Shown: positions 22,061 to 31,535 of the stretch, piece after piece
Layout: each line of letters opens with the position of its first letter
How positions within the stretch are numbered: the first letter of the stretch is position 1
From: Trema orientale
Lineage: Eukaryota > Streptophyta > Magnoliopsida > Rosales > Cannabaceae
NCBI GenBank assembly: GCA_002914845.1
Contig: JXTC01000165.1
Span: 246,696-310,695, forward strand
DNA length: 64,000 bases
Direction of reading: 5' to 3'
Position numbers and translations under genes: made by a program
The notes under the pieces: generated by a model
Told to the model about the DNA's origin: nothing
What the model saw: only the letters and a program-made list of their open reading frames with translations
Database searches by the model: none

Positions 22061-22182
22061 AAAAAAATAATAAAAATAAATACATATTATTTAATATTTT
22101 CATTAAAAAAAAACTTATGGATAGATAAAAAAAAAAAAAATACTTACTCGAGTGATGCCCATATAAATATATATATATATAT

Positions 22183-23017
22183 GGGTCATGTTTCAATGGA
22201 GATTTTTGTTTTTGCTCCATTGATGGGTACTTTCATTTGGACCATTGGATTTTAATCTGATAGTTATAATGATATTAGTAATTTTATCAAAAAATAAAAA
22301 TCTAATTAAATATTTATGATTTAAAAAATTAGTAACCTATATGTGACCTATGAGTTGGAATTTTTTTTTTTCCAATCCCTTTTTCATTGTTTTTTCTTTT
22401 TTTCATTCTATTGTTTATTTTTATTAAAAAATAAATAGAAAAACAAGTAACCGTATATATATCTAGGTATTTTTTTTTCTAAAGAACTAATTGTATATAT
22501 ATTAAATTTTTCATTAAAAAATGAGTCCTTTTTTATAATTTCAAAACTAACATTATATATCCCCTAAAAAAAAAAACTAATGTTATGTATATATTCTTAA
22601 AAAAAAACAACTAACTGTTAATATAAAACTATTAAATACTAATTTTTTATCAAAATTTTTTCTTAAAAAAACATTCTTTCTTTTTTATAATTTCAAAACT
22701 AATATTCCCTTTCATTATAAAAAAAAAAACTAACGTTACATCTCATATAAAAATAAAATTAACATTATTTATATACTCAAAAAAATTACTTATTCATATT
22801 AGTAGCATAATATGTTCAAATTAAATGAAATTTAAAAAATTAAACTTATAAGTTAAAATCAAAAAAAGAAAAGAAATAAATAAAAAAGAAAAATAATTGA
22901 ATAAAACATTAATTGATCAAAAATAGATGAAATTACTTGCTATTGTAGGTCATATTCAACTTGATAATTTTACCCATCCATGGAGCAAAAACAAAAATCT
23001 CCATTGAAACATCACCC
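22183..23017. mobile_element. 835-bp element with about 47-bp terminal inverted repeats
   Basis: The left end starts GGGTCATGTTTCAATGGAG and continues through TTTTTGTTTTTGCTCCAT to GATGGGTA. The right end repeats this on the other strand with about two mismatches. Both ends abut (TA)n runs, so the target duplication cannot be sized. The interior is AT-rich with poly-A/T runs and no reading frame. Non-autonomous DNA transposon or MITE. Confidence 0.75.
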
Positions 23018-23184
23018 ATATATATATATATATAAAACTTGATATTATATATATATAAATGATTTTTTAATTCTTTGAGTCTTTTTTATTATTTAATTTT
23101 TGAAAGATGGGAGTAGTGATTAAAATTTGGATATATCCATCAATTTTGTTTGGTTTTTTTTTTTTTAATGTCTTTGGCTTCGAT

Positions 23185-23712
23185 TAGTAAGTGATAAATT
23201 TTTTTAAGTAATGGCAAATAAATTATCTACCACCTCTCAATAGTAGTAAATAAATAATTTATCAGTGGTATAATAGTAAATATGCTATTATATATAAGTT
23301 ATAAAATTTAAGTCATGGTAAATAAATTATATACCACCTCTTAATAGTGATAAATAAGTGTAAATAAGTAATTTATTAGGGGTATAATAATAAATATGCT
23401 ACTGTCTCTAAGTGAAATTTTTTAAGTCATGATAAATAAATTATATGCTATCTCTTAATAGTGGTAAATAAGTAATCTGATAGGGGTATAATGGTAAATA
23501 TGCTATTATCTATAGGTGAAATTTATTTAAATCATGATAAATAAATTATATACTACCTCTTAATAGTGGTAAATAAGTAATTTATCAGGGATATAATGGT
23601 AAATATGCTACCGTATATAGGTGATAAAATTTTTTAAATCATGGTAAATAAAATATATATCATCTCTTAATAGTGGTAAATTAGTAATTTATCAGAGGTA
23701 TATTGGTAAGCA
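23185..23712. repeat. Minisatellite, five units of about 104-114 bp
   Basis: The anchor ATGGTAAATAAATTAT (or a close variant) starts at 23211, 23315, 23429, 23534 and 23641. Each is followed by CCACCTCTTAATAGTGGTAAATAAGTAATTTATCAGGGGTATAATGGTAAATATGCTA in diverged form. No coding potential. Variation between units suggests the array is not recent. Confidence 0.85.
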
Positions 23713-24017
23713 TAAATCATTACTATTGAAAAATGGGGATATATTTGTTCATAAAATCAAAAATGGATATCTACTAAACCATACATTCAAAAGTGGGGTA
23801 TTTTTGCTCAATCCCCTTAGTTTTGTGACAGAGATAGTTATAGTAGGCTCACAATTACCACTTTATTTTGTTTTAAACCAAAACTTGAACTTGGACGCTT
23901 CCATAGACACACTCTATGAGTCGTGGACTAATTGAACTAGCTTCAGTTCACTTAATAGTAAGCTCACATTTACTTCACTTGTAATCTAGACCGCTGGACT
24001 ATAAAAGAATATAATAT

Positions 24018-24308
24018 GAGAAATTTAGGTAGATGACCAATATTTTAAATTTTATTAAGTAGATGCCCGTTTTTAAAATTTTATAGCTAAATGTCCAGAT
24101 ATATATATTTTTACACTTGGTAGATAAATATATTTACCAATTTTAGTTACTGTACTGAAATGTACTGGGTATATAATTTTTTATACTTGGTATATAAAAT
24201 TTTACACTTGGTATATAAGCATATATACTGGACATTTTGTTATAACATTTGACAAAGGGACATTTACTGAAATTGGGCCCAAAATTTGGTCACATTTCTA
24301 TAAGCCCC
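24018..24308 (+). repeat. 290-bp dispersed repeat, copy 1
   Basis: It runs from GAGAAATTTAGGTAGATGACC to GGTCACATTTCTATAAGCCCC. An inverted copy lies at 28410-28687 inside RLK2 intron 2. The two ends are weakly inverted-repeat-like (AGAAAT..GACC). No reading frame. Probably a non-autonomous element. Confidence 0.65.
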
Positions 24309-24319
24309 AAAGAATATTA

Positions 24320-24945
24320 TTGACATTTGATATGCCGTTATAGGAAACGACACAAGATTTTATGATAAAAGACGATTGGTCGTTTTTGCAGTAAACGACA
24401 ATAAATTGTAGACTGAAAACTACCCGTCGTTTATATAAAAGAAGCTTTCCTTGGAAAAAAATATGTATATATATATATCATATACATATGACGGGGAGAT
24501 CTGAACCTTAATACAGACGGAGTATGGTTGTGAAAATTTAGAAGAACAATGTTACGATTAATGATATTAACGCTTAAAATAACAGAGGTGCGTTTTTTTC
24601 TTACGAGACGACACAAAATCTAAACGAAAAACTCTATATACGACTTCAAAACTATCATAAAAGGACGCGGGGTTTTTTTTAATTACAAGGCAAGAATCTT
24701 ATAAGAAATGAGCAATATGTAATTTCTTGAACGACATGACAGAAAACTACAAGATGATAGAGAACGTTCGTTTCTTAATTAACTCATACCACACTTTTTG
24801 ACGAACACGTTTTCTACCAAACGAAACCACTACAAATTTGTCAACGAAACGACAGTCGTTTTTTGGAATTTAACATTTCGCTTATAATAATATATGAAGA
24901 AAAATTCTTCTTTTTTTTATGAAAAGAAAAAAAAAGAAAAATTCT
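24320..24945. repeat. ACGAC/GTCGT-rich block, possible CACTA-like remnant
   Basis: Many AAACGAC / GTCGTTT half-sites occur in both orientations. The right edge reads AAATTCTTTTTGTAGTA, whose reverse complement TACTACAAAAAGAATTT resembles CACTA termini (CACTACAAGAAA). I could not find the matching left end. Confidence 0.35.
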
Positions 24946-25011
24946 TTTTGTAGTATTTACAATGAAAATAAAAATGTCACAATAAAAGAAAATCGTAGAA
25001 ATAAAAAAAAG

Positions 25012-25161
25012 AGGCGGCTATAGTAGGGGCGCCCCTACGTAAGGCCCCTGTTTATACACCGTTTGATGAGAATCTGTGGGGAATCTGTTTATACACAAAT
25101 TCCTATCAAACGGTGTATAAACAGGGCCTTACGTAAGGACGCCCCTACTGTAGACGCGCCC
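25012..25161. repeat. Fold-back MITE, about 150 bp
   Basis: The two halves are nearly perfect inverted copies over about 60 bp (left TAGTAGGGGCGCCCCTACGT and CCTGTTTATACACCGTTTGA; right the reverse complement), separated by a short loop. The GC-rich ends stand out in AT-rich DNA. A transcript would form a long hairpin. Confidence 0.75.
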
Positions 25162-25318
25162 ATAAAAAAATTTATCATCTTTTATTATATAAAATAAAAA
25201 CTTGCGACGATACCATGAAAATTCAATAGCAAGGTACTATTGCATTACATAATTTTATATTCCACAGTAAAAAACAAAAAAAGAGTTTATTATATACGAT
25301 ACAGTATTATGTAGAAAT

Positions 25319-25493
25319 AGGACAAGGATGTAGTCCCACCGACGGATCAGTCCTGTTCATGTTTTGACCAACACAGATCATATTCTGGCCAATACAGATT
25401 GATTAAAATATGACTTATGTTGGCCAAAATATGACTTATGTTGGCCAAAATATGAACGGGAACGGTCCCCTTGAGGGGACTACTTTCGTGACC
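25319..25493. mobile_element. GGATGTAGTCCC MITE, copy 1 (TSD TGTAGAAAT)
   Basis: Ends AGGACAAGGATGTAGTCCC and, inverted, GGTCACGAAAGTAGTCCC. The 9-bp direct repeat TGTAGAAAT flanks it (25310-25318 and 25494-25502). The interior carries two tandem copies of AAAATATGACTTATGTTGG, where the copy at 58542 has one. A 9-bp duplication suggests a Mutator-type parent, though an 8-bp hAT target is not excluded. Confidence 0.85.
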
Positions 25494-25582
25494 TGTAGAA
25501 ATGTACCAAACTTAGCTTAATCACTTAAAAAAAAAATGAAAATAAATATGGATAAGTAACTACAGTTTAATTGACGTTATTT

Positions 25583-25588
25583 TTTATT
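25583..25588 (-). terminator. Possible polyadenylation signal of RLK2
   Basis: AATAAA on the minus strand, about 75 bp beyond the RLK2 stop codon and inside a T/A-rich stretch. The position is right for a plant near-upstream element, but the motif is common in AT-rich DNA. Confidence 0.3.
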
Positions 25589-25662
25589 ACAATAATTCCT
25601 CACATACGCACATATATTACAAACATCGTCACTTCAACTATAGTCACACAGTAACTTATAAA

Positions 25663-28600
25663 TTACAGTATAAAATGCAGCCAAATTCCTCCGACTGATG
25701 CAAAGAGTGGAACAAAAAAGTCCTTACTGCATGAGTACCTTGGTGACGATGAAGTTTCATTTGTCGGGGGTGATAACTTTTGATTTCCCAATACATTGTC
25801 ATCAACACTGTGTACAAAAAAAGAACCAAAACCTAATTTTAGTCTTAACATAATATCAAATAAAGGATTATGATTCTTATTCGTTTTGCAAAATATGTAA
25901 AGTGTAAGAAGCAAAACAGAGGTCTCTGTCTTAACAAGCTATGTGACTTGGTTTCAGGGGAAAACAGGGGAGGGGTGTTTAACTAAAATAAAATGAACTT
26001 TTATTTTTTAAATGATTTTGAGATATGATATCTAATTATATAACTCAGACCTTAATGATAGACCATTGTTCGATCTTTCAAGAAGTGCAGCTGGAACTGG
26101 GCCCTTGAGGTTGTTTCCTTTTAAGTTTCTGTGAAGTGACAAAGCATGTATATATATATATATATATATATGATTCTTTCATTTGTCATGAGTCATGAAT
26201 GAGAAACTTACATAACAAAATATATGTGTTATATTTTGTAACTTACATAACCCTCAAGAATGACAGTTGAGCTAAAAAGTCAGGTATGGTCCCAGTAAGG
26301 TTATTGTTTGATAGATCCCTGTAATGAACAAATAATAATTTTATCAAATATGATCAGCAACAAAATTAAGAAGAGCTTGGCTCTTTTCGTTTGGATTAGG
26401 GGTTAAAGGTAAAATGCTTCACAATTGATTGATATACTTACAAAGATTGTAACATTGTCAGATTTGCAATGTAAGAGGATATTAACCCTTCTAATCCACC
26501 GGAAGACAAATTCCTGATTTCATGTGTAACAAAATAACTTGTAAGAATATGATGATAGGAATAGACTAATAGTTTAGTATATTTTTATGGAAGTAAAGAG
26601 AGACTTACAAGGATATAATTCTAGGTGGATTATTGGCATTGTAACTACAATTAAGACCATCCCACAAGTAAGCTTCGGGGAGACAAGGATCCCCTTGCCA
26701 GTTTCTCTTCACTCTATACATCGACTTGATATTCAATATAGCATTAACTGATATTGATATCCATTAGGAAAAGAGGAAAATGTTAATGTTATCGAGAACA
26801 ACATAGTATTGTCCAAATACAGAGATGATGAGTAGTATAAAACTAAAAAAGAGTAGATATTTGTATCAAAATGCATACCATCTGTTTGATCAGTTCCTAG
26901 TTGCGAGAGCTCCGTAATCCGATAAAACTCCACGGCATTCAAAAGGGGTGGTAAGGTTGAATTTTTGGTTTGGTTAAGCCATATATAAATTTTCCCATCA
27001 CTGGATACGCTGTCCGATCTGCTTATTATTGTGGTTGTTTCTAAGAAGCTTGGAACAAATGGTCCTTGAGACAAGTCATCATTCACATAGATATTGAATT
27101 CTCTAGATTCATTCGCTTGGAGTAACTGGATTTCAGCAAAATGAAGATAGAAATAAAATTTGAAGGTTGAATTTCCAGGGGTGAAGACGAGTCCCAAGTT
27201 TTTACTAGTTGCATTTGGGGTGTATGCATTACTCATGACAGGGGAGGGTACTTGGTAGATGTTCTTTGTAATGTTGTCCCCAGAGGTAGTATTTATGGGT
27301 GTCCATATATCTGTAGTGAAGGGTGACCACAAGCGATCATAAACATCCTCTTTGTACCTATTAATACAAAATGAAGAACCTTCCTTCATCAAAATCTTTC
27401 AGAAAAGTGCTTTAGGAGACAAAATATTTTCCATCTATATCATCTTAATTAGTTGTTGATAGTCCTAAATGAGCGTGTAGACCTGAACCACATCTTTTAT
27501 TCTCATGTTTTATAGATACTATGTTGATGTGAAGTGGAGTTCACATGCATGATCAGGTCATAATTATTAGTGCGTATGGACTATTCTACCTAAATACACT
27601 TGGATGTGAATAGAACTTTTGATTCCTTAAGACATAATCGGGTTCAGTTTTTAATATTATACATCGTCATAGGTTGAAACTTTAAACTATTTATAAGTAC
27701 TGATTGACACTTTCCTTCTTGAATTACATAGGTTGAAGTTTAAAGAGTTAATATTTGGCATTTTTAGCTCTTTAATTTACATGATCAAAACGAAAAAATT
27801 GGACAGATACTAATTTTGCTGATTTTTTTTAAAAAAAAATCATATAAGTACTAATTTATTTATTTGTAATCTTTAGTCAAAGATACTAAGTTTTTTCCAT
27901 TTTGTTTATTGTTTTTTAGAAGAATATCGTAAATACTAATTAGATCCAACATAAGTTGTTAAAACAAATCTTATAAGTATTTATATCAAAGTGCACTAAA
28001 ATATACACAGTACATAAAAGATGGAGGAAATTTGATTTTATATAATAAATTTAAAAACCAAAATTGGAAAATCCCGAATTTTGAAATTATTTGAAAAATC
28101 CCAGATTTATTTAAATACAATACCATTTTTAGAAATATTTAGAAAATACTACTTCTTATTAAATAAGGAGATACTTGAGATAGCCGGTCAAGTTACTTGA
28201 AGTAACCAATCATGTTATATGAGATAACCAGACTACTTATTTGAGTAATTCGATTGGTTATCCCAAATAGGTTATCTCGAATATCATTGAAAAATATCAA
28301 TTTTGAATAAAATGTGGTATTTTAATAAATATTCTTTAAAAGTGTTATTTTTTTCGAAAAATATTTAGAAAGTGATATTTTTCTAAATCAATCCAAATGT
28401 TTCTTTCGAGGGCCATATAGAAATATGACCAAATTTTAGGCCTAATTTTGGTAAATGTCCATTTGTCAAATGTTATAGCAAAATGTCCGGTATATATGCT
28501 TATATACCAAGTATAAAATTTTATATACCAAGTATAAAAAAGTATATACTTAGTACATTTCAGCACAGTAACTAAAATTGATAGATATGTGTAAAAATAT

Positions 28601-29691
28601 ATATACCTGAATATTTAGCTATAAAATTTAAAAAATAGACATCTACTTAATCAAATTTAAAATATTGGTCATCCACCTAAATTTCTCTTTCAATTATTTG
28701 GACTTTAGGCCTGAATTTTTGTAAGAACCCCTAAAAGATACTGTTAGGAATCTCAATTCTATCCTTTTCTTTTTTTTTTTTTCCTTAATACCAAGGTACA
28801 AACTTAAATATATATGTATATGGTTGCCAATTCGGTAGGCATTTTTTTTTTACCTATGTGTAGGTAAATGACCAATTAGAAATTATCATAAATAAATTTA
28901 TGAATACTTACCGACTAGAACAATTATAAAATTTGAAAAAAATAAAATGGCTAACCTGGATACTTGATTGATTGCTGGATTCAAATCATACCGCCCAAAG
29001 TTCACCAGTACCGATCCGGTTTCGTTTACGTTATACGATTGAGTGTTCCATGGTCTCAGCTCCAACACCGATATGAATGGAGTCCCGTAACCCGAGTTTA
29101 CTAGACAAACATCTATACGATCCTCCGTAGGAAAAAATATGATCTCTTTTTCAACCCTAAACCATGGATACTGGGTAATGACTGTATCCCAAAGGTCAAC
29201 CCCAAGATACAGGTCGAATGTCGGGGGTTGACCTTCGTTGTCGTAGTTTCCGTACATGAATCTCGCTCGGACAGCATATTTGGTACCTTTGCCTAGGGTG
29301 GGTTTTAGGGTGTAACAATTTCTTCTCCCCTCAGGGAAGCTTCGGACATTCCAAAACTGCTGTTCGTTGACTTGGACTTTATATGCATCTGCTATCACCC
29401 TGTTTACGCCATTCTCAGTGAAGCCTTCATCTGAAACGTAAGTAAAGCCCGTTGTGGCATCTATATAGTTTGATGTTGATGCTCCACAGTCTATACTTAG
29501 GAAACCTGAAAGTCGATCGATATAGCGATCGTCAGTAAAGTTGCTACTTACATATACATATGAAAAGGTTATTATGATAAAAAGCTTTGTGAAAGGTTAT
29601 AATGCAAACATGCTTTACCTGTTTGATTCTGATCGGCATGAACTAAAGCAACAAGCATTAGCGCTGCAACGAGGAAATACTTGGAGCCCAT
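25663..29691 (-). CDS. RLK2: malectin-like/LRR receptor-like protein lacking a kinase, 8 exons, 535 aa
   Basis: Tandem paralogue of RLK1 without a catalytic domain. Exons (GT-AG): 29691-29619, 29505-28956, 27357-26879, 26747-26609, 26513-26442, 26318-26247, 26128-26051 and 25807-25663. They sum to 1608 nt with no internal stop. Layout: signal peptide ending VHA (about 1-19); malectin-like ectodomain (about 25-355, opening FLSIDCGAS); NWQGDPC (383-389); LRRs (LNLSSGGLEG, LDLSNNNLTGTIP, INLKGNNLKGPVP; 414-487); a Ser/Pro-rich spacer; and a C-terminal hydrophobic segment (518-535) ending in the stop. Exon 4 (139 nt) and the two 72-nt LRR exons have the same lengths as in RLK1. The segment aligns with the start of the RLK1 membrane helix, but nothing follows it: no basic stop-transfer and no kinase. 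No kinase exon exists between 20075 and 25662. It may be a membrane- or GPI-anchored or secreted receptor-like protein, or a recent pseudogene with an open frame. Intron 2 (1.6 kb) is full of repeats. Confidence 0.88.
27420..28400. repeat. RLK2 intron 2 repeats, including a 350-bp inverted-repeat unit
   Basis: Intron 2 of RLK2 is about 1.6 kb, against 111 bp in RLK1. About 28050-28400 resembles the interior of the 857-1625 element: AAAATCCC..GATTT at one edge, AAATCAATCC at the other, and runs of TATTTTTC/GAAAAATA between. Its centre holds short inverted words, GATAACC / GGTTATC and TACTTGA / TCAAGTA. No reading frame. Confidence 0.5.
28410..28687 (-). repeat. 290-bp dispersed repeat, copy 2 (inverted)
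   Basis: Reverse complement of the 24018-24308 repeat, with matching landmarks in order (TATAGAAATATGACC, AATGTCCATTTGTCAAATGTTATA, TATATACCAAGTATAAAA, GGTCATCCACCTAAATTTCTC). It lies in RLK2 intron 2. With copy 1 it brackets RLK2 exons 3-8. Confidence 0.65.
28820..28925. repeat. Short MITE-like copy, GGTTGCCAATTCGGTAGG family, in RLK2 intron 2
   Basis: The left end GGTTGCCAATTCGGTAGGCA and the right end inverted (TTACCGACTAGAACAATT) approximate the termini seen at 29972 and 40590. It ends about 30 bp before the exon 2 donor at 28956. Confidence 0.4.
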
Positions 29692-29971
29692 ATTTTCAGA
29701 GAAACGTTCACTTAATTTCTATAGGCGATCCGGATATATTAATCTTCCTTAATATAATTCATGCTCGGTCTCCTTAATTTAGTTTGTATGTGGTCCACTT
29801 GGCAAAAATAGTACTAAAACGACATTAGTCGTATTCATGCTCGATTGAAGATGTCAATATATTAGAGCTCAGCTTAATAATTCTTCGTACGCAAACGAAT
29901 ATTTAATGCAAAATGAGAAACTAATACAAAAAAACTCGTATATTTATCAGAGTTAGAATTCTTTTTAATAT

Positions 29972-30222
29972 AATATATATATGGTTACCAATCCAGTAGG
30001 TAAATTTTTTTTTTACCTGTGTATAGATATATTTTTTTAACCATTAGATCATCATCTAACGGTGATCTAACGGTTATAATGATGTGCATAAAAATATGTG
30101 TATCATTATAATATTATTTTTCTCTCTTATTTTTTACTATAAAAGACATGTACGATAAGTTTTAATTTACCAAAATGATACTTATGTGTAGGTCAAAAAA
30201 ATACCTAGTAGATTAGTGTGCT
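29972..30222. repeat. MITE, CCAATCCAGTAGGTA family, about 250 bp
   Basis: The left end GGTTACCAATCCAGTAGGTA is mirrored by AAATACCTAGTAGATTAGTG at the right end. Inside are ATTAGATCATCATCTAACGG and a repeated ATCTAACGGTTATAATG. It lies about 280 bp upstream of the RLK2 start codon. Confidence 0.6.
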
Positions 30223-30227
30223 ATATT

Positions 30228-30777
30228 TTTTTTTTTCTTTTTTTGCTGAAAGAAGACTTCAATAAGAAAGCAAGAAAAAGAAAGACCGAGAGGAAGCCAC
30301 AACCACCCTCAAAAGCAAACTAAGACCCAGTCTCATGAAGATAATTAGAAAAGATCCCAGAAGGAACCTCAGAAACAAAAAAATGACCAAAACACATATT
30401 TGAAGCGGCCTAAGCAGTCGAGTTATGCGCTACATAATAATTGGTGTCCCTACAGACAAAAGAGAACTGAAAGAATTCAAAATAACTAAGAAGCAACTTT
30501 CCTTAGGACAATTAACAAGCTATGGCATTCTTACAATTACCCTCTATAACCACAGACTTCCAATTATTGACAATTGCGTGGTTGATGGCCAAGAGGATCG
30601 CTCTCACTTCAGCAACCAACGGATTTATTTCACTATATCTCTTCGTGAATAAATTCAGCACTGATCTATTTGGAGGTGGATCCACATTTAGATTGATGCA
30701 AGGAAGTGGTGGAGGTTGCCAATTAACCTGACCAAGTTTGCGAAGTCCACGAGCCGAACTCAGACCCTAAGAGTAAA
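30228..30777 (-). pseudogene. LINE 3' end with RNase H-like domain and poly-A tail
   Basis: The minus strand at about 30720-30500 reads LVAEVRAILLAINHAIVNNW followed by KSVVIEGNCKNAIA, typical of the RVT_3/RNase H-like domain at the C-terminus of plant LINE polyproteins (AEA..AI..A.. and E.D..). Further on, the strand ends in a run appearing as T-rich 30229-30250 on the plus strand, fitting a poly-A tail. The 5' part is absent, as in 5'-truncated LINE insertions. An unresolved base (N) at 30778 marks the right edge. The plus-strand open frames here are antisense shadows. Confidence 0.65.
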
Positions 30778-30779
30778 NG

Positions 30780-30872
30780 ATCCAATGGCTAAAAAAAATA
30801 CCTACACATAGGTAAAAAAAAAAAAAATACCTACTGGATTGGCAACTTATATATATATATATATATATAGCC
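30780..30872. repeat. Half MITE, CCAATCCAGTAGGTA family, inverted
   Basis: GATCCAATGGCTAAAAAAAA, TACCTACACATAGGTA and TACCTACTGGATTGGCAACT followed by (TA)n. This is the reverse complement of the left terminus at 29972. Confidence 0.6.
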
Positions 30873-30949
30873 TTGTGGCTTATAATTTCATTTAGGTAAA
30901 TATTTTGTTGGAGAGAATAGAAATTGGATCTCCTTACTGGAATCAGGGC

Positions 30950-31205
30950 TTTTGACTATAATAATCTAACTGGTGTAACTAGAACACTTTACTTCACTTC
31001 GAGTTCTCTGGTCCGATCCCTCTGAATGGGCATTTGAGAGACCTGCCCAGTTCTTGCTGCTTGTGAGCTAATCCCTTTTCTTGCTTCGGGAGCACTGCCC
31101 GTATGCGAGTCAGTCAAATCCCAGTTCAATGTGAAAAAAGGACAAAGGAACGCGCATATAAGGAAAGCCAAAAAGAGCTATCATTGGAGCAAATTCCGTG
31201 TGAAG
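30950..31205. other. GC-balanced patch of unknown origin
   Basis: About 250 bp of visibly higher GC content than its surroundings. A 60-codon minus-strand frame (30989-31171) has no domain I recognise. The sharp change in composition could mean an organelle-derived or other foreign insertion; I cannot name a source. Confidence 0.3.
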
Positions 31206-31535
31206 CGAGACAATCAACAACTTGACTTGTTTCCTATAGATGTAAGAAATAGAAAGTAGGTACAAAGACCATAACTTGATTACCATATCGGTGAAACTGA
31301 TTTCTTTCTTCTTAATGTTGAAAATTCCAATTTTATTTTGAGTATTATATTAGAGTGTAAATTGTTATATATTTATTTACGATAAATTTTTCTTTCTTTT
31401 TTTTTTTTTCTTTTGTAAGAGAGTACTTATTTTTGTCAAGTTAGAATTATGAAGCAATATCATAGCGAAATTAATTGTGTTGTCATTTTTTTTTTTAGAA
31501 CATAAAATGTGAAAGTATTTTTTTTTTTTTTTGTG

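Noticed and set aside
23185..23712. Regular repeats as a CRISPR array
   Set aside because: Units are over 100 bp, diverged throughout, with no constant repeat plus variable spacers, and the genome is a plant.
25663..25807. RLK2 stop codon as a simple frameshift error hiding a kinase
   Set aside because: No kinase motif (GxGxxG, HRD, DFG) exists in any frame of the minus strand between 20075 and 25662, so an error in exon 8 would not rescue a kinase.
30425..30731. Two overlapping plus-strand frames (75 and 69 codons)
   Set aside because: They are antisense to the LINE RNase H-like reading on the minus strand.
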